37,263 nt of DNA from CBFGRV01 sp965651265 (GTDB lineage: Bacteria > Bacteroidota > Rhodothermia > Rhodothermales > VXPQ01). The first letter of the stretch is position 1, and each line of letters begins with the position of its first letter. Position numbers and translations under genes: made by a program. Shown piece by piece: positions 1-7,475 of the stretch. Location of the stretch: NCBI GenBank assembly GCA_965651265.1, contig CBFGRV010000030.1, forward strand, positions 1 to 37,263, written 5' to 3'. The notes under the pieces are model-generated. The model worked only from the letters and a program-made list of their open reading frames with translations, ran no database searches and was not told the DNA's origin.

Positions 1-800
1 GCATCATCGGAGACCTTGCCCAGAAGCAGACGAACCAGCCACGGTGGCATGTGCAGGAAGGTGGGGCGGGAGAGCACCCGCCCTAACGTCTGCGCGAATT
101 CCGTCATGGTCACGGGATTCGGACTCGTCAGGTTAACGGGCCCTTCCAGCGTGGGGTCCGAAAGCATGTGGGCGACGGCCCCCGCTACATCCTCCATCCC
201 AATCCAACTCAAATACTGGCGACGCCCACCGTATCGGCCGCCGAGTCCCAGCCGAAACGGTACGAGCAGAGATCGGAGGATGCCGCCGTTCGGTGTCAGG
301 ACGATCCCGAACCGCATTTGAATGGTCCGGATCCCTGCTTCTGCAGCCGGTTTCGTAGCGCGTTCCCACTCCTGGCAGAGCGCGGATAGGAACATATCGT
401 CGCCGGGTGGGGAATCCTCGTCGAGTCGTTCCGTGCCACGATGTCCGTAGTATCCGATGGCCGATGCCGAGAGGAAGACGCGCGGCGGCCGGCGCAATCG
501 GGCCAGTGCCCGCGACAGATGCTCTGTGGATCCAACCCGGTTGCCGATGATCTCGAGCTTCTTTTGCTCGCTCCATCGCGCCAGAGAAAGACGGTGTTCG
601 CCGGCGAGGTGAATGACGGCATCGAGCTCCTCAAGCTTGTGGCGTTCGAGGATGTCTTCCCGATGGTTCCAGAGGATTTCGTTCGGAGCATCCCCGGAGC
701 GCATCTGGACGATGGGATACACCTTGTGTCCGTCGGCAGTGAGCGAGCTGAATAGGTGCTGACCGACGAGCTTTTCCGATCCGCTCAGGCCGATACGCAT
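1..800 (-). CDS. TIGR01777-family NAD(P)-dependent epimerase/SDR protein (partial, C-terminus off window)
   Basis: An open frame runs from ATG at 800 to the window edge, giving 266 codons without a stop. It matches the extended short-chain dehydrogenase/epimerase subfamily TIGR01777 (DUF1731): DAVIHLAGE near residue 60, then SASAIGYYGHRG with the family Tyr, FLSALCQEWE, RFGIVLTPNGG, PFRLGLGG, and QYLSWIGMEDVA in place of the usual QY(x)SWIhxxD. It ends in GPVNLTSPNPVT and RPTFLHMPPW. The family is cytoplasmic and its substrate is unknown. The N-terminal dinucleotide-binding loop is degenerate: MRIGLSGSEKLVG has Lys where the middle Gly of GxxGxxG belongs. The gene starts 17 bases after the FAS1 lipoprotein stop with no clear ribosome-binding site, so it is probably co-transcribed. 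The family call is firm; the function is unknown. Confidence 0.88.
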   Translation of the reverse strand, partial: MRIGLSGSEKLVGQHLFSSLTADGHKVYPIVQMRSGDAPNEILWNHREDILERHKLEELDAVIHLAGEHRLSLARWSEQKKLEIIGNRVGSTEHLSRALARLRRPPRVFLSASAIGYYGHRGTERLDEDSPPGDDMFLSALCQEWERATKPAAEAGIRTIQMRFGIVLTPNGGILRSLLVPFRLGLGGRYGGRRQYLSWIGMEDVAGAVAHMLSDPTLEGPVNLTSPNPVTMTEFAQTLGRVLSRPTFLHMPPWLVRLLLGKVSDD

Positions 801-817
801 TTTTGGATGCTGCTCGA

Positions 818-1423
818 TCAGATGCCGTCCGGATTCATATCCGGCGTCAGGAGTCTGTCGACTACATGGATGACGCCGTTTGCAGCTTCCAGATCGGACT
901 CTATGACGCGCGCAGGGCCCACCGCTAGGCTGTCACCCGTTCCCGTGATGCTCAGGGTGCTTCCTTCCAGAGTTCGCACGGTAGATCCGTCACTCAAATC
1001 CTGCGTGTGCGTCTCGCCCATCACAATGTGGTACAGAAGGACTCCCCGAAGTTCGTTCGGGTCCTCACTCTGTTGCATCGAATCGATTCGAGTCTGACGC
1101 GCCTGAACGGCGTCATTCGTTGGAGCAAAAATCGTATACGGGCCGGGACCGGAGAGCGTCTGGCCCAGGCCCGCCGCGTCAACGAGGGCGACAAATCGAG
1201 AGAACCGCCCCTCCTCCCGAAGCACATCGTAGAGGCTGCCCGATGCGACCGGCTGTTGTGTGGTTACCGTATCGAGATCCGGAGTCAACGGGTCGGAGGA
1301 CGGCTCTGCATCACGCTGCTCAACGCAACCGGACACTGAAAGGATCATCATAGCGAGCAGGAGCCCATGCGCGATGAAATGCATAGGGCTGCAGTAAGGA
1401 AAACGAGTGGATGCGCGCTTCAT
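818..1423 (-). CDS. FAS1 (fasciclin) domain lipoprotein
   Basis: This 201-aa lipoprotein carries one FAS1 domain. The N-terminus has basic residues, a hydrophobic stretch and the lipobox SVSGC, with the lipidated Cys at 33. An acidic Ser/Thr/Pro linker follows. The FAS1 fold spans about residues 60-195, with both conserved family blocks: YTIFAPTNDAV (H1) and NGVIHVVDRLLTP (H2), and LLYHIV between them. FAS1 domains mediate adhesion or protein-protein contacts at cell surfaces; no enzyme activity is expected. The frame is open to an ATG at 1441, but a strong Shine-Dalgarno GGAGGA lies seven bases before the ATG at 1423, which decides the start. The epimerase gene follows 17 bases downstream, so the two probably form one operon. 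The ligand cannot be inferred. Confidence 0.9.
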   Translation of the reverse strand: MKRASTRFPYCSPMHFIAHGLLLAMMILSVSGCVEQRDAEPSSDPLTPDLDTVTTQQPVASGSLYDVLREEGRFSRFVALVDAAGLGQTLSGPGPYTIFAPTNDAVQARQTRIDSMQQSEDPNELRGVLLYHIVMGETHTQDLSDGSTVRTLEGSTLSITGTGDSLAVGPARVIESDLEAANGVIHVVDRLLTPDMNPDGI

Positions 1424-1782
1424 GAGTGTCTCCTCCATCATTCATGGATCGTTTCTAATTCCCCCGAACCACCAAGTGTCCCCCGAGCAAGATGCAGGCA
1501 TGTCTTCGGGACATCAGGTTGCGATATCGTTACCAGGCGCCGGAGGTCGCCATTTCAATTTTACCTACCTGCTTACGTATCGACCATGGTTCAATTCCCA
1601 ATTTCGCCCCTGGGTGGGGCGCTGATCGCACAAAACAGGCTCTGGGAGGCGATTTCGCATCGTTTACGGCTGTTGGTACGACCCTTGATTCAGGTCGTCC
1701 AGTGCTCGTTGCGACGCGCGACCATCGAGAAGGAAGTGCCCAGCGAGCGGATCCGAAATTTCTCCAGACCACGACTGCCGCC
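1424..1782. other. Non-coding stretch upstream of the FAS1 gene
   Basis: Open frames on both strands cross this stretch, but none has a signal peptide, a recognisable domain or a ribosome-binding site. The promoter of the minus-strand FAS1-epimerase unit must lie here, as must any promoter for the possible small gene at 1783. I could not pick a convincing -35/-10 pair for either. No repeat or strong hairpin was seen. Confidence 0.4.
1431..1436 (-). promoter_or_regulatory. Shine-Dalgarno of the FAS1 lipoprotein gene
   Basis: On the minus strand the sequence reads GGAGGA, then seven bases, then ATG at 1423. It selects that ATG over the in-frame ATGs at 1441 and 1438, which would overlap it. 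It also shows that at least some genes of this genome use anti-Shine-Dalgarno pairing, which is weak or absent in most Bacteroidetes. Confidence 0.8.
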
Positions 1783-1989
1783 ATGATGACCGTCTGCCGA
1801 TACGCGTCCGCTGTCGCCATTTTTCTTGTCGTCTCACTGACGCCGAGAAGTTGTGCGGATATCAGCGAGCCGGCGATGGCGGCGGAAGAACCCGTCAAGT
1901 CGGTGGTCAACGAGACCGTTCATCAGCCAGTCGACGAAGCATCCCTCGAAATCGAGGACGTCGCCGAGGCTATCGAAATCGGTTCGTAG
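1783..1989 (+). CDS. Possible small secreted protein (68 aa), unknown
   Basis: A short frame starts with two adjacent ATGs (1783, 1786). It begins like a Sec signal peptide: MMTVCRYASA, then a hydrophobic run AIFLVVSL, then small and polar residues. The mature part is acidic and ends in IEDVAEAIEIGS. Third codon positions are mostly G or C, as in the certain genes here. A plus-strand intrinsic terminator lies 57 bases after the stop (2046-2105), which fits a short transcript in this direction. Against it: no Shine-Dalgarno, no recognisable family, and a competing open frame on the other strand. The frame stays open upstream to 1492, but that extension looks non-coding. It could equally be part of an untranslated RNA. 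Confidence 0.35.
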   Translation: MMTVCRYASAVAIFLVVSLTPRSCADISEPAMAAEEPVKSVVNETVHQPVDEASLEIEDVAEAIEIGS

Positions 1990-2045
1990 CGCCAGCGCGC
2001 CGCGATCCGACAAGTGCCTGTGGTGGGCATGGTGGTGGTGACATT

Positions 2046-2105
2046 AGCCGGTAAGGCGCCGCGACGAGCAAAGCGTTCGTTCGGCGCCACCGGCTGATGC
2101 CTTTT
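2046..2105 (+). terminator. Strong intrinsic terminator, plus strand
   Basis: The outer arms AGCCGGT (2046-2052) and ACCGGCT (2089-2095) pair perfectly. So do the inner arms GGCGCCG (2055-2061) and CGGCGCC (2082-2088), with a two-base AA bulge on the 5' side. A 20-base loop lies between. The plus strand continues GATGCC then TTTT, whereas the other side has no T-run in the minus direction. It therefore terminates a plus-strand transcript, and the only candidate gene is the small frame at 1783-1989. Confidence 0.65.
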
Positions 2106-2136
2106 CCCCTCTTCCGAGTGCGCGGGTTACCTGCAC

Positions 2137-2153
2137 CTCGACGCCCCGTCGAG
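2137..2153 (-). terminator. Small perfect hairpin behind the histidine kinase gene
   Basis: CTCGACG and CGTCGAG form a perfect 7-bp stem with a 3-base loop, 16 bases after the kinase stop codon. There is no T-run in the minus direction, so it may only stabilise the 3' end or act as a weak terminator. Confidence 0.3.
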
Positions 2154-2169
2154 TTGCGCGTCATCTTCT

Positions 2170-3753
2170 CTACGCCTCGGTAACGGGCCGCTGTTCGAGG
2201 GCGCGGGCAAGCGTCTGATTGAGCTCGGCGCGCGTGAACGGCTTCTCGAGATAAGCGTCGAATCCCGCGGCCAGGAAGCGTTCGCGATCGCCGGGTAGCG
2301 CATAGGCGGAGACCGCTACGATGGGCACATTCAGATAACGGTCGAGCTCTCGCAGCGCGTGGAGGACGTCGATCCCATCGTGGCCATTTCCAAGATTGAT
2401 GTCGAGGAGAAAGGCATCGAAGGTCTGAGAGCGTGCGCGATCGAGCGCAGTCTCCACATCCGATACGGTTTCCACGTTGTACCGGCCACGAAGCTGATGC
2501 CGGATGAGCGCCAGCGTGTCGACATTGTCGTCAAGGACCAGGATGCGACCCGGTTCCGTTCGATGCCGGCTGGGAGGCGCAGTGGCGGCGGCCGCCACGT
2601 CTTCATCCACGATGTGGAGCGCATCGGACATCGCGCGCGGAAACGTCAGCGTGAAGGTGCTACCGGCGCCCTGACTGCTATCGAAATCGATCTTGCCGCC
2701 CATGAGCTCGACGAGGCGCTTCGTGATGGCCAGACCCAGGCCACTTCCTTCGTAGGACCGTCCGTGGCCCACGGATTCCTGGCGAAACTCTGCGAAAACG
2801 TGGGGCACGAAGCTATCGCTGATGCCGATGCCCGAATCGTGCACGAAGATACGGATATGGGTCTCATCCGCCCGCACGGAAACTCGCACAAACCCCTTCT
2901 CCGTAAACTTGATGGCGTTGTCGACGAGGCACCGAACAGCGCGATGGAACGAGGACCGGTCCAGGTTCGCCTCGAGCGACTCTGGCGGCACTTCGATCTC
3001 CAGTTGGAGGCCCTTTCTCTCAGCATGCTCCTGGAAAGCCGAGGCGGCAGACCGGACCTCGTGTGCGATGTCGAGGCGTACGGTCTCCAGTTCGATACCG
3101 CCGCCCTCGAGTTGCGCCAGATCGAGGATGGAGTTGAGCGTGTCCTGTAGGCGAATACCGCCCTTCACGATGCGCCGCGCGAGCTCGCGCTGCTCCGGCC
3201 CGAGCTCCTCGCTCAGGATCTCCGCAAATCCGAGGATGGCCGTGAGCGGCGTGCGCAGCTCATGGCTCATATTGTTGAGGAAGGCCGATTTCAGCTTCAG
3301 GAGTTCCTCCACGCGCGCACGTGCCTCTCTTTCGGCCTCGAGTTGTTCCCGATTTCGGTCCGACTCCATGTGAATGAGCCGCTCCCGAAGGTCTCTTAGC
3401 CGCCCCGTAATCGCGGCGATGATCAGGACGGCCAGGAAGTAGGGCAGTGAATGGACGAGGACCGTCTGAATATCCGCCCCGGATTCGAAACGCAGAAAGA
3501 GGATGGGATTCAGGACGAGGCCGGCCATGATGGAGGCTGCCATACCGACGCGCGGACCCCAGAACCAGGAGATCAGCATGACGGGGAGCACGGCCAGAGC
3601 TCCCGTTCCCGGGCCGACGGCCTTGTACATCGTCGGGAAAGCGACGGCATACGTGCAAACGGCGAGCGTGACCATCGCCGCCTCAACGGCCTGTCGCGCC
3701 TTCTCGTTGATTTCAGCGTCGGCTCTGTAAGCCATATCAGCCCGGGAGAGCAT
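2170..3753 (-). CDS. Membrane hybrid histidine kinase with C-terminal receiver domain
   Basis: With the start at 3753 the protein has 527 residues. Residues about 22-118 hold four or so membrane segments with little periplasmic sequence. A charged coiled linker (120-155) leads to the HisKA domain, with phospho-accepting His164 in NMSHELRTPL. The ATPase domain shows the N box (VDNAIKF, Asn279), the G1 box DSGIGI (306-311) and the G2 box GSGLGL (336-341). After a linker, a receiver domain (about 402-527) has acidic residues LDDN, phospho-acceptor Asp451 in LLDINLG, Ser482 and Lys504 in EKPF. The signal is probably sensed in or near the membrane. Phosphate would pass from His164 to Asp451 and then to an unlinked phosphotransfer or regulator protein; none is encoded nearby. 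The frame is open to 3837. ATGs at 3753 and 3735 are both possible and neither has a good ribosome-binding site. Confidence 0.9.
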   Translation of the reverse strand: MLSRADMAYRADAEINEKARQAVEAAMVTLAVCTYAVAFPTMYKAVGPGTGALAVLPVMLISWFWGPRVGMAASIMAGLVLNPILFLRFESGADIQTVLVHSLPYFLAVLIIAAITGRLRDLRERLIHMESDRNREQLEAEREARARVEELLKLKSAFLNNMSHELRTPLTAILGFAEILSEELGPEQRELARRIVKGGIRLQDTLNSILDLAQLEGGGIELETVRLDIAHEVRSAASAFQEHAERKGLQLEIEVPPESLEANLDRSSFHRAVRCLVDNAIKFTEKGFVRVSVRADETHIRIFVHDSGIGISDSFVPHVFAEFRQESVGHGRSYEGSGLGLAITKRLVELMGGKIDFDSSQGAGSTFTLTFPRAMSDALHIVDEDVAAAATAPPSRHRTEPGRILVLDDNVDTLALIRHQLRGRYNVETVSDVETALDRARSQTFDAFLLDINLGNGHDGIDVLHALRELDRYLNVPIVAVSAYALPGDRERFLAAGFDAYLEKPFTRAELNQTLARALEQRPVTEA

Positions 3754-4040
3754 GCCCTGCGGGCAGGCCCCCGTTGCGTTAGTCCTGGCAAATGGCGACC
3801 TCGCGGCCGCCGAGGGTGACGAAGTGGCACGAGCCACCGCCTTCCGGTATCGACGCCAAACGAGAATTCTATACCTGCCCTTCTGAAAAAAAAGAGATGG
3901 GAATCAGGGGGGCCGTCGATCTGCATCACTCGACGAGGACCTCGGGCCGCCGTCGTTCGTCTTGCATCTTATCCGTAGGCCCCGTAGTGTTGCGGCTGAT
4001 CCAACATGCGGCTCGTTTTCCTTTGCATTTCCCGATCCTC

Positions 4041-7000
4041 GTGCGCCCGTATATTCTTGTCATAGCCACCATCCTGGTCCTGTTGCCCTGTTGCCGAACG
4101 GGCGATGCTCCCTCACCTGGATCCGAAGCGTACGCGGAAGCGGTGAGCGCTTTCTACACGGGGCTTGCTGCCCTGCAGGTGGGTCAGGATCGGCATGCCG
4201 AGGAGCAGCTTCTCCTTGTCACCGAGCATGCCCCCGGGGAGGCCGCTGCCTGGGCAAATCTGGGCGTGTTGGCCATGCGACGCAATGAGCTGGACCTTGC
4301 CGATGAGCGACTCGAGCGCGCGCGCTCACTGGCGCCCGACCAGAGCAACATTTTCTATCTGTCGGGCCTGCTCGAGGAGGCGAGGGGAAATTCGGATGCC
4401 GCCATCGAATACTTTCAGAGGGCTGCCGATCTCGATTCGGCGAACGTGAAGGCGCGTTATGCCCTCGCTGAACAGATCGATCAGCGTGGGGATGCAGAAA
4501 GCGAAGAAGAGGTGTTGCGCCTGCTCGACTCTATTCTGGAGATCCAGCCCAATCATCTTGCCGTGATGGTGGAGCGTGCCCAGCGGGCCGCCACCTCCGG
4601 CGACGCCGACGGAGCGCAGGACATCGTCGACCGGCTGCAAGAGTTTGCGGCAGGATGGTCGGATGAAACGCGCGAGCAACTCGCCACGGTGCAACAGGCG
4701 CTCGCAACCGGCGACCTGCAAACCACGGCCATTCAGCTCACCTTCCTGAGCAACGTGCTCATGCGTGAGCCCGATTATCGCGAAAGTCTGGCTTCCATCC
4801 GGACGGATCCCGGTCAGCCCGGTGACCTCGTCTCGGAGTTGCTGGCCATCGAGCGGCCCCGAGCCATTCCTGCGCCGCCTGACGACGAGCTCTCCTTCGC
4901 CATTGAGCCGCTGTTCATGGAGGCGGCCGTGCAGACCGGCCCGGATACGGGCGCGCCCGAACCAGCGTGGGCCTGGACGCGTGCCGTGCCGCTTTCTGCC
5001 GATGGATTGCCCGTGCTGTTGGCGTACCGAGACGGCGAGCTGCACTTTGAGGATGGAATGCGCATCGACGTTCCAGCAGGGGTATCCGCCGCCGGCCTCG
5101 TCATCACGGATTATAATTATGATTTCAGAATCGATCTCGCCACAGCAGGGGCCGAAGGCTTCCGCCTGTACCGGCAAGAGGCCGACTCGTCGTTTACGGA
5201 TGTGACTGGAGAGCTCGGTCTGCCGGCGTCCGTTTTGAATGCGTCGTTCCGTGCGGGTTGGTCCGTAGACCTGGACATGGAAGGCGACCTGGATTTTGTG
5301 CTGGCGCGGGATGGCGGCGCCCCCATCGTGCTGCGAAACCGGGGCGACGGCTCCTTCGAGCAGCGCGACCTCTTCGGCGACGTGACGGATGTCGTCGATT
5401 TCGCATGGGCCGATCTGGATGCCGACGGCGATCCGGATGCGGCGTTCGTCACCGGATCCGGAGCCGTGGAGGTGTACGAAAACCGTCGATCGCAGGGCTT
5501 CCATGCGCGACGCATGGCAGCCGTGGATGATGCCGTAGCACTGACCATTGCCGATCTCGGCGCCGATGGGCGGTTTGAGTTGATCGTGTTGAGCCAGGAT
5601 GGGGCCATTCGAGCAGTAAGGGGCGGAGACGATGCGACCGAATTGGCCAGGTGGTCGGACAGACCAGCATCGGAATCCGCACGCCTGATGGCTATGGATC
5701 TGGACAACAACGGCGCGATGGATCTCATCGCCACGTCCGGCGGCCAAACGGCGGCGTGGTTGAACCATGGCGAGGACGGCTTTGCGCGCCTGTCGGCCGC
5801 GACGAATCTCACCACGCATTCCGTCGCGGATCTTACAGGAGGTGGCCGACTCGATTTGATCGGTGTGACGGCCGAGGGGGAGGCCGTTCGCTACGCAAAC
5901 CGCGGATCGGTCAACTATCACTCGAAGAGCATCCGGCCGCAGGCCGCCACGGCCACGGGCGATCAGCGGATCAACCCCTTCGGCCTGGGAGGCGAAATCG
6001 AAATCCGTTCGGCGCTGCTCTATCAGAAGCAGCCCATCTCCGACCCGATCGTCCATTTCGGATTGGGCGAGCAGCTCGTCGTGGATGTCGCACGGATCGT
6101 CTGGCCCAACGGAGACATCCAGGCGGAGTTCGACCTCCTTTCCGACGAGACCGTCCAGGCTCGACAGCGGCTCAAGGGCTCGTGCCCCTGGCTTTTCACG
6201 AACGACGGCGAGGGGTTGCGATTCGTGACAGACTTCATCTGGCGCTCGCCTCTGGGGCTACGGATCAACGCGCAGGAAACGGCCGGCGTGATGATGACAG
6301 AGGACTGGGTGAAGATCGATGGGCACGAGCTGCGTCCGGTTGATGGTTACTATGATGTGCGCATTACAGCCGAGCTCTGGGAGACACACTTCTTCGATCA
6401 CGTCTCGCTGATGGTCGTTGACCATCCATCCGAGACGGAAATCTGGGTGGATGAGCGGTTCGTCTTTCCGCCGCCGGACATGACCATCGTTGTCACGTCG
6501 AAGAGCACGCCGGTCGCACGCGTGGTAATGGCTAATGGGCGCGACGTGACCGACCTGGTGCGGGAGAAGGACGAGCGATACCTCGCCGCGTTTGAGACGG
6601 GCCAGTATCAGGGCGTGGCCGAAGAGCACTCCATCATCCTTGATCTCTCGGATGCACCCGCGGACCGGCCGCTGGTGCTGCTTGCGGATGGCTGGGTTCG
6701 ACCTACGGATAGCTCGATCAATGTGGCGATCTCGCAGGGGAACCATTCCGCACCGACCGGGCTCCGGCTGGATGTCCCCGACGGGCAGGGCGGCTGGCGC
6801 ACCGTGCATCCGAATCTGGGCTTCCCTGCCGGCAAGCTGAAAACGGTCGTGATCGATCTTGCGGATGCCCTCCAGGCGCTCAACGCAGATGATCAGCGCA
6901 TCCGCCTCACGACCAACCTAGAGATTTACTGGGATCGAATCGCCTGGGCCGAACGGCTGTCAGATGTCGACATCCAGACGACGCCCCTCGATGCATCCGT

Positions 7001-7475
7001 CGCGGACTTGCGCTACCGCGGCTACTCAGCCGTGGTGGAGCCCGACCGCACGCATCCGGAAACGCCGATCTACGATTCACTGATGTCGAGCGTGCAGATC
7101 TGGCGCGATCTCGAGGGCTACTACACCCGATTTGGCGACGTGCGGGAACTGCTCCGAGAAATCGACGACCGCTACGTCATCATGAATGCCGGCGACGAGC
7201 TCGTATTTCAGTTTGATGAGGTAGCGCCGCCGCCGGAGGGATGGACACGCGACTACGTGCTGATCGGAGATGGCTGGGTCAAGGACGGAGACTACAACAC
7301 CACCTATTCGGAGACCGTGAGGCCGCTGCCCGCTCACGACCTACCTGATTACACGCGGCCTATTGCGCCTCTGGAGGAGGATATCGTGTATCAACGACAT
7401 CCGGAGGACTGGCAGACCTACCATACCCGCTACGTAGCGCCCGACGAGGTGCACGCTCGATTGCGGGTGCCCTAG
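4041..7475 (+). CDS. Large TPR / FG-GAP / ASPIC lipoprotein
   Basis: This surface or periplasmic lipoprotein has about 1144 residues. TPR-type helix repeats fill residues about 26-250 (AAAWANLGVLAMRRNELDLA and similar). Degenerate FG-GAP/VCBS propeller blades follow at about 350-620, with acidic loops such as DADGDPD and DLDNNGAMD. An ASPIC/UnbV-like segment lies at about 641-700 (FGLGGEIEIR, HFGLGEQ, VVDVARIVWPNGD). The last ~430 residues, from GSCPWLFTNDGEG on, match no domain I can name. I chose GTG 4041 because it gives a compact lipoprotein signal (VRPYILV, then LVLLPCC); the frame is open back to 3792, but that extension would bury the signal. No ribosome-binding site supports the choice. 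The stop overlaps that of the convergent FG-GAP gene. The family resembles the two minus-strand lipoproteins next door, suggesting a shared role in surface uptake or assembly. Confidence 0.82.
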   Translation: MRPYILVIATILVLLPCCRTGDAPSPGSEAYAEAVSAFYTGLAALQVGQDRHAEEQLLLVTEHAPGEAAAWANLGVLAMRRNELDLADERLERARSLAPDQSNIFYLSGLLEEARGNSDAAIEYFQRAADLDSANVKARYALAEQIDQRGDAESEEEVLRLLDSILEIQPNHLAVMVERAQRAATSGDADGAQDIVDRLQEFAAGWSDETREQLATVQQALATGDLQTTAIQLTFLSNVLMREPDYRESLASIRTDPGQPGDLVSELLAIERPRAIPAPPDDELSFAIEPLFMEAAVQTGPDTGAPEPAWAWTRAVPLSADGLPVLLAYRDGELHFEDGMRIDVPAGVSAAGLVITDYNYDFRIDLATAGAEGFRLYRQEADSSFTDVTGELGLPASVLNASFRAGWSVDLDMEGDLDFVLARDGGAPIVLRNRGDGSFEQRDLFGDVTDVVDFAWADLDADGDPDAAFVTGSGAVEVYENRRSQGFHARRMAAVDDAVALTIADLGADGRFELIVLSQDGAIRAVRGGDDATELARWSDRPASESARLMAMDLDNNGAMDLIATSGGQTAAWLNHGEDGFARLSAATNLTTHSVADLTGGGRLDLIGVTAEGEAVRYANRGSVNYHSKSIRPQAATATGDQRINPFGLGGEIEIRSALLYQKQPISDPIVHFGLGEQLVVDVARIVWPNGDIQAEFDLLSDETVQARQRLKGSCPWLFTNDGEGLRFVTDFIWRSPLGLRINAQETAGVMMTEDWVKIDGHELRPVDGYYDVRITAELWETHFFDHVSLMVVDHPSETEIWVDERFVFPPPDMTIVVTSKSTPVARVVMANGRDVTDLVREKDERYLAAFETGQYQGVAEEHSIILDLSDAPADRPLVLLADGWVRPTDSSINVAISQGNHSAPTGLRLDVPDGQGGWRTVHPNLGFPAGKLKTVVIDLADALQALNADDQRIRLTTNLEIYWDRIAWAERLSDVDIQTTPLDASVADLRYRGYSAVVEPDRTHPETPIYDSLMSSVQIWRDLEGYYTRFGDVRELLREIDDRYVIMNAGDELVFQFDEVAPPPEGWTRDYVLIGDGWVKDGDYNTTYSETVRPLPAHDLPDYTRPIAPLEEDIVYQRHPEDWQTYHTRYVAPDEVHARLRVP
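7472..7475. other. CTAG palindrome holding two convergent stop codons
   Basis: The plus-strand gene ends with TAG at 7473-7475. The minus-strand gene ends with TAG read from 7474 down to 7472. Both stops lie in the same four-base palindrome CTAG, so the genes overlap by four bases and there is no room for a terminator between them. Confidence 0.95.

Noticed and set aside
1530..1910. Minus-strand frame of 126 codons opposite the possible small secreted protein
   Set aside because: No ribosome-binding site or domain, and the Ser/Arg/Thr-rich composition is typical of a wrong frame.
3792..4040. N-terminal extension of the TPR/FG-GAP protein to ATG 3792
   Set aside because: It would put more than 80 basic, low-hydrophobicity residues before an obvious lipoprotein signal and would overlap the longest form of the histidine kinase gene. 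The later GTG is preferred.
4326..6056. Long open frame of 576 codons antisense to the TPR/FG-GAP gene
   Set aside because: It is a shadow of the GC-rich coding strand. It has no start signal, signal peptide or known domain, and its residues (many His, Arg, Gly) reflect the complementary codons.
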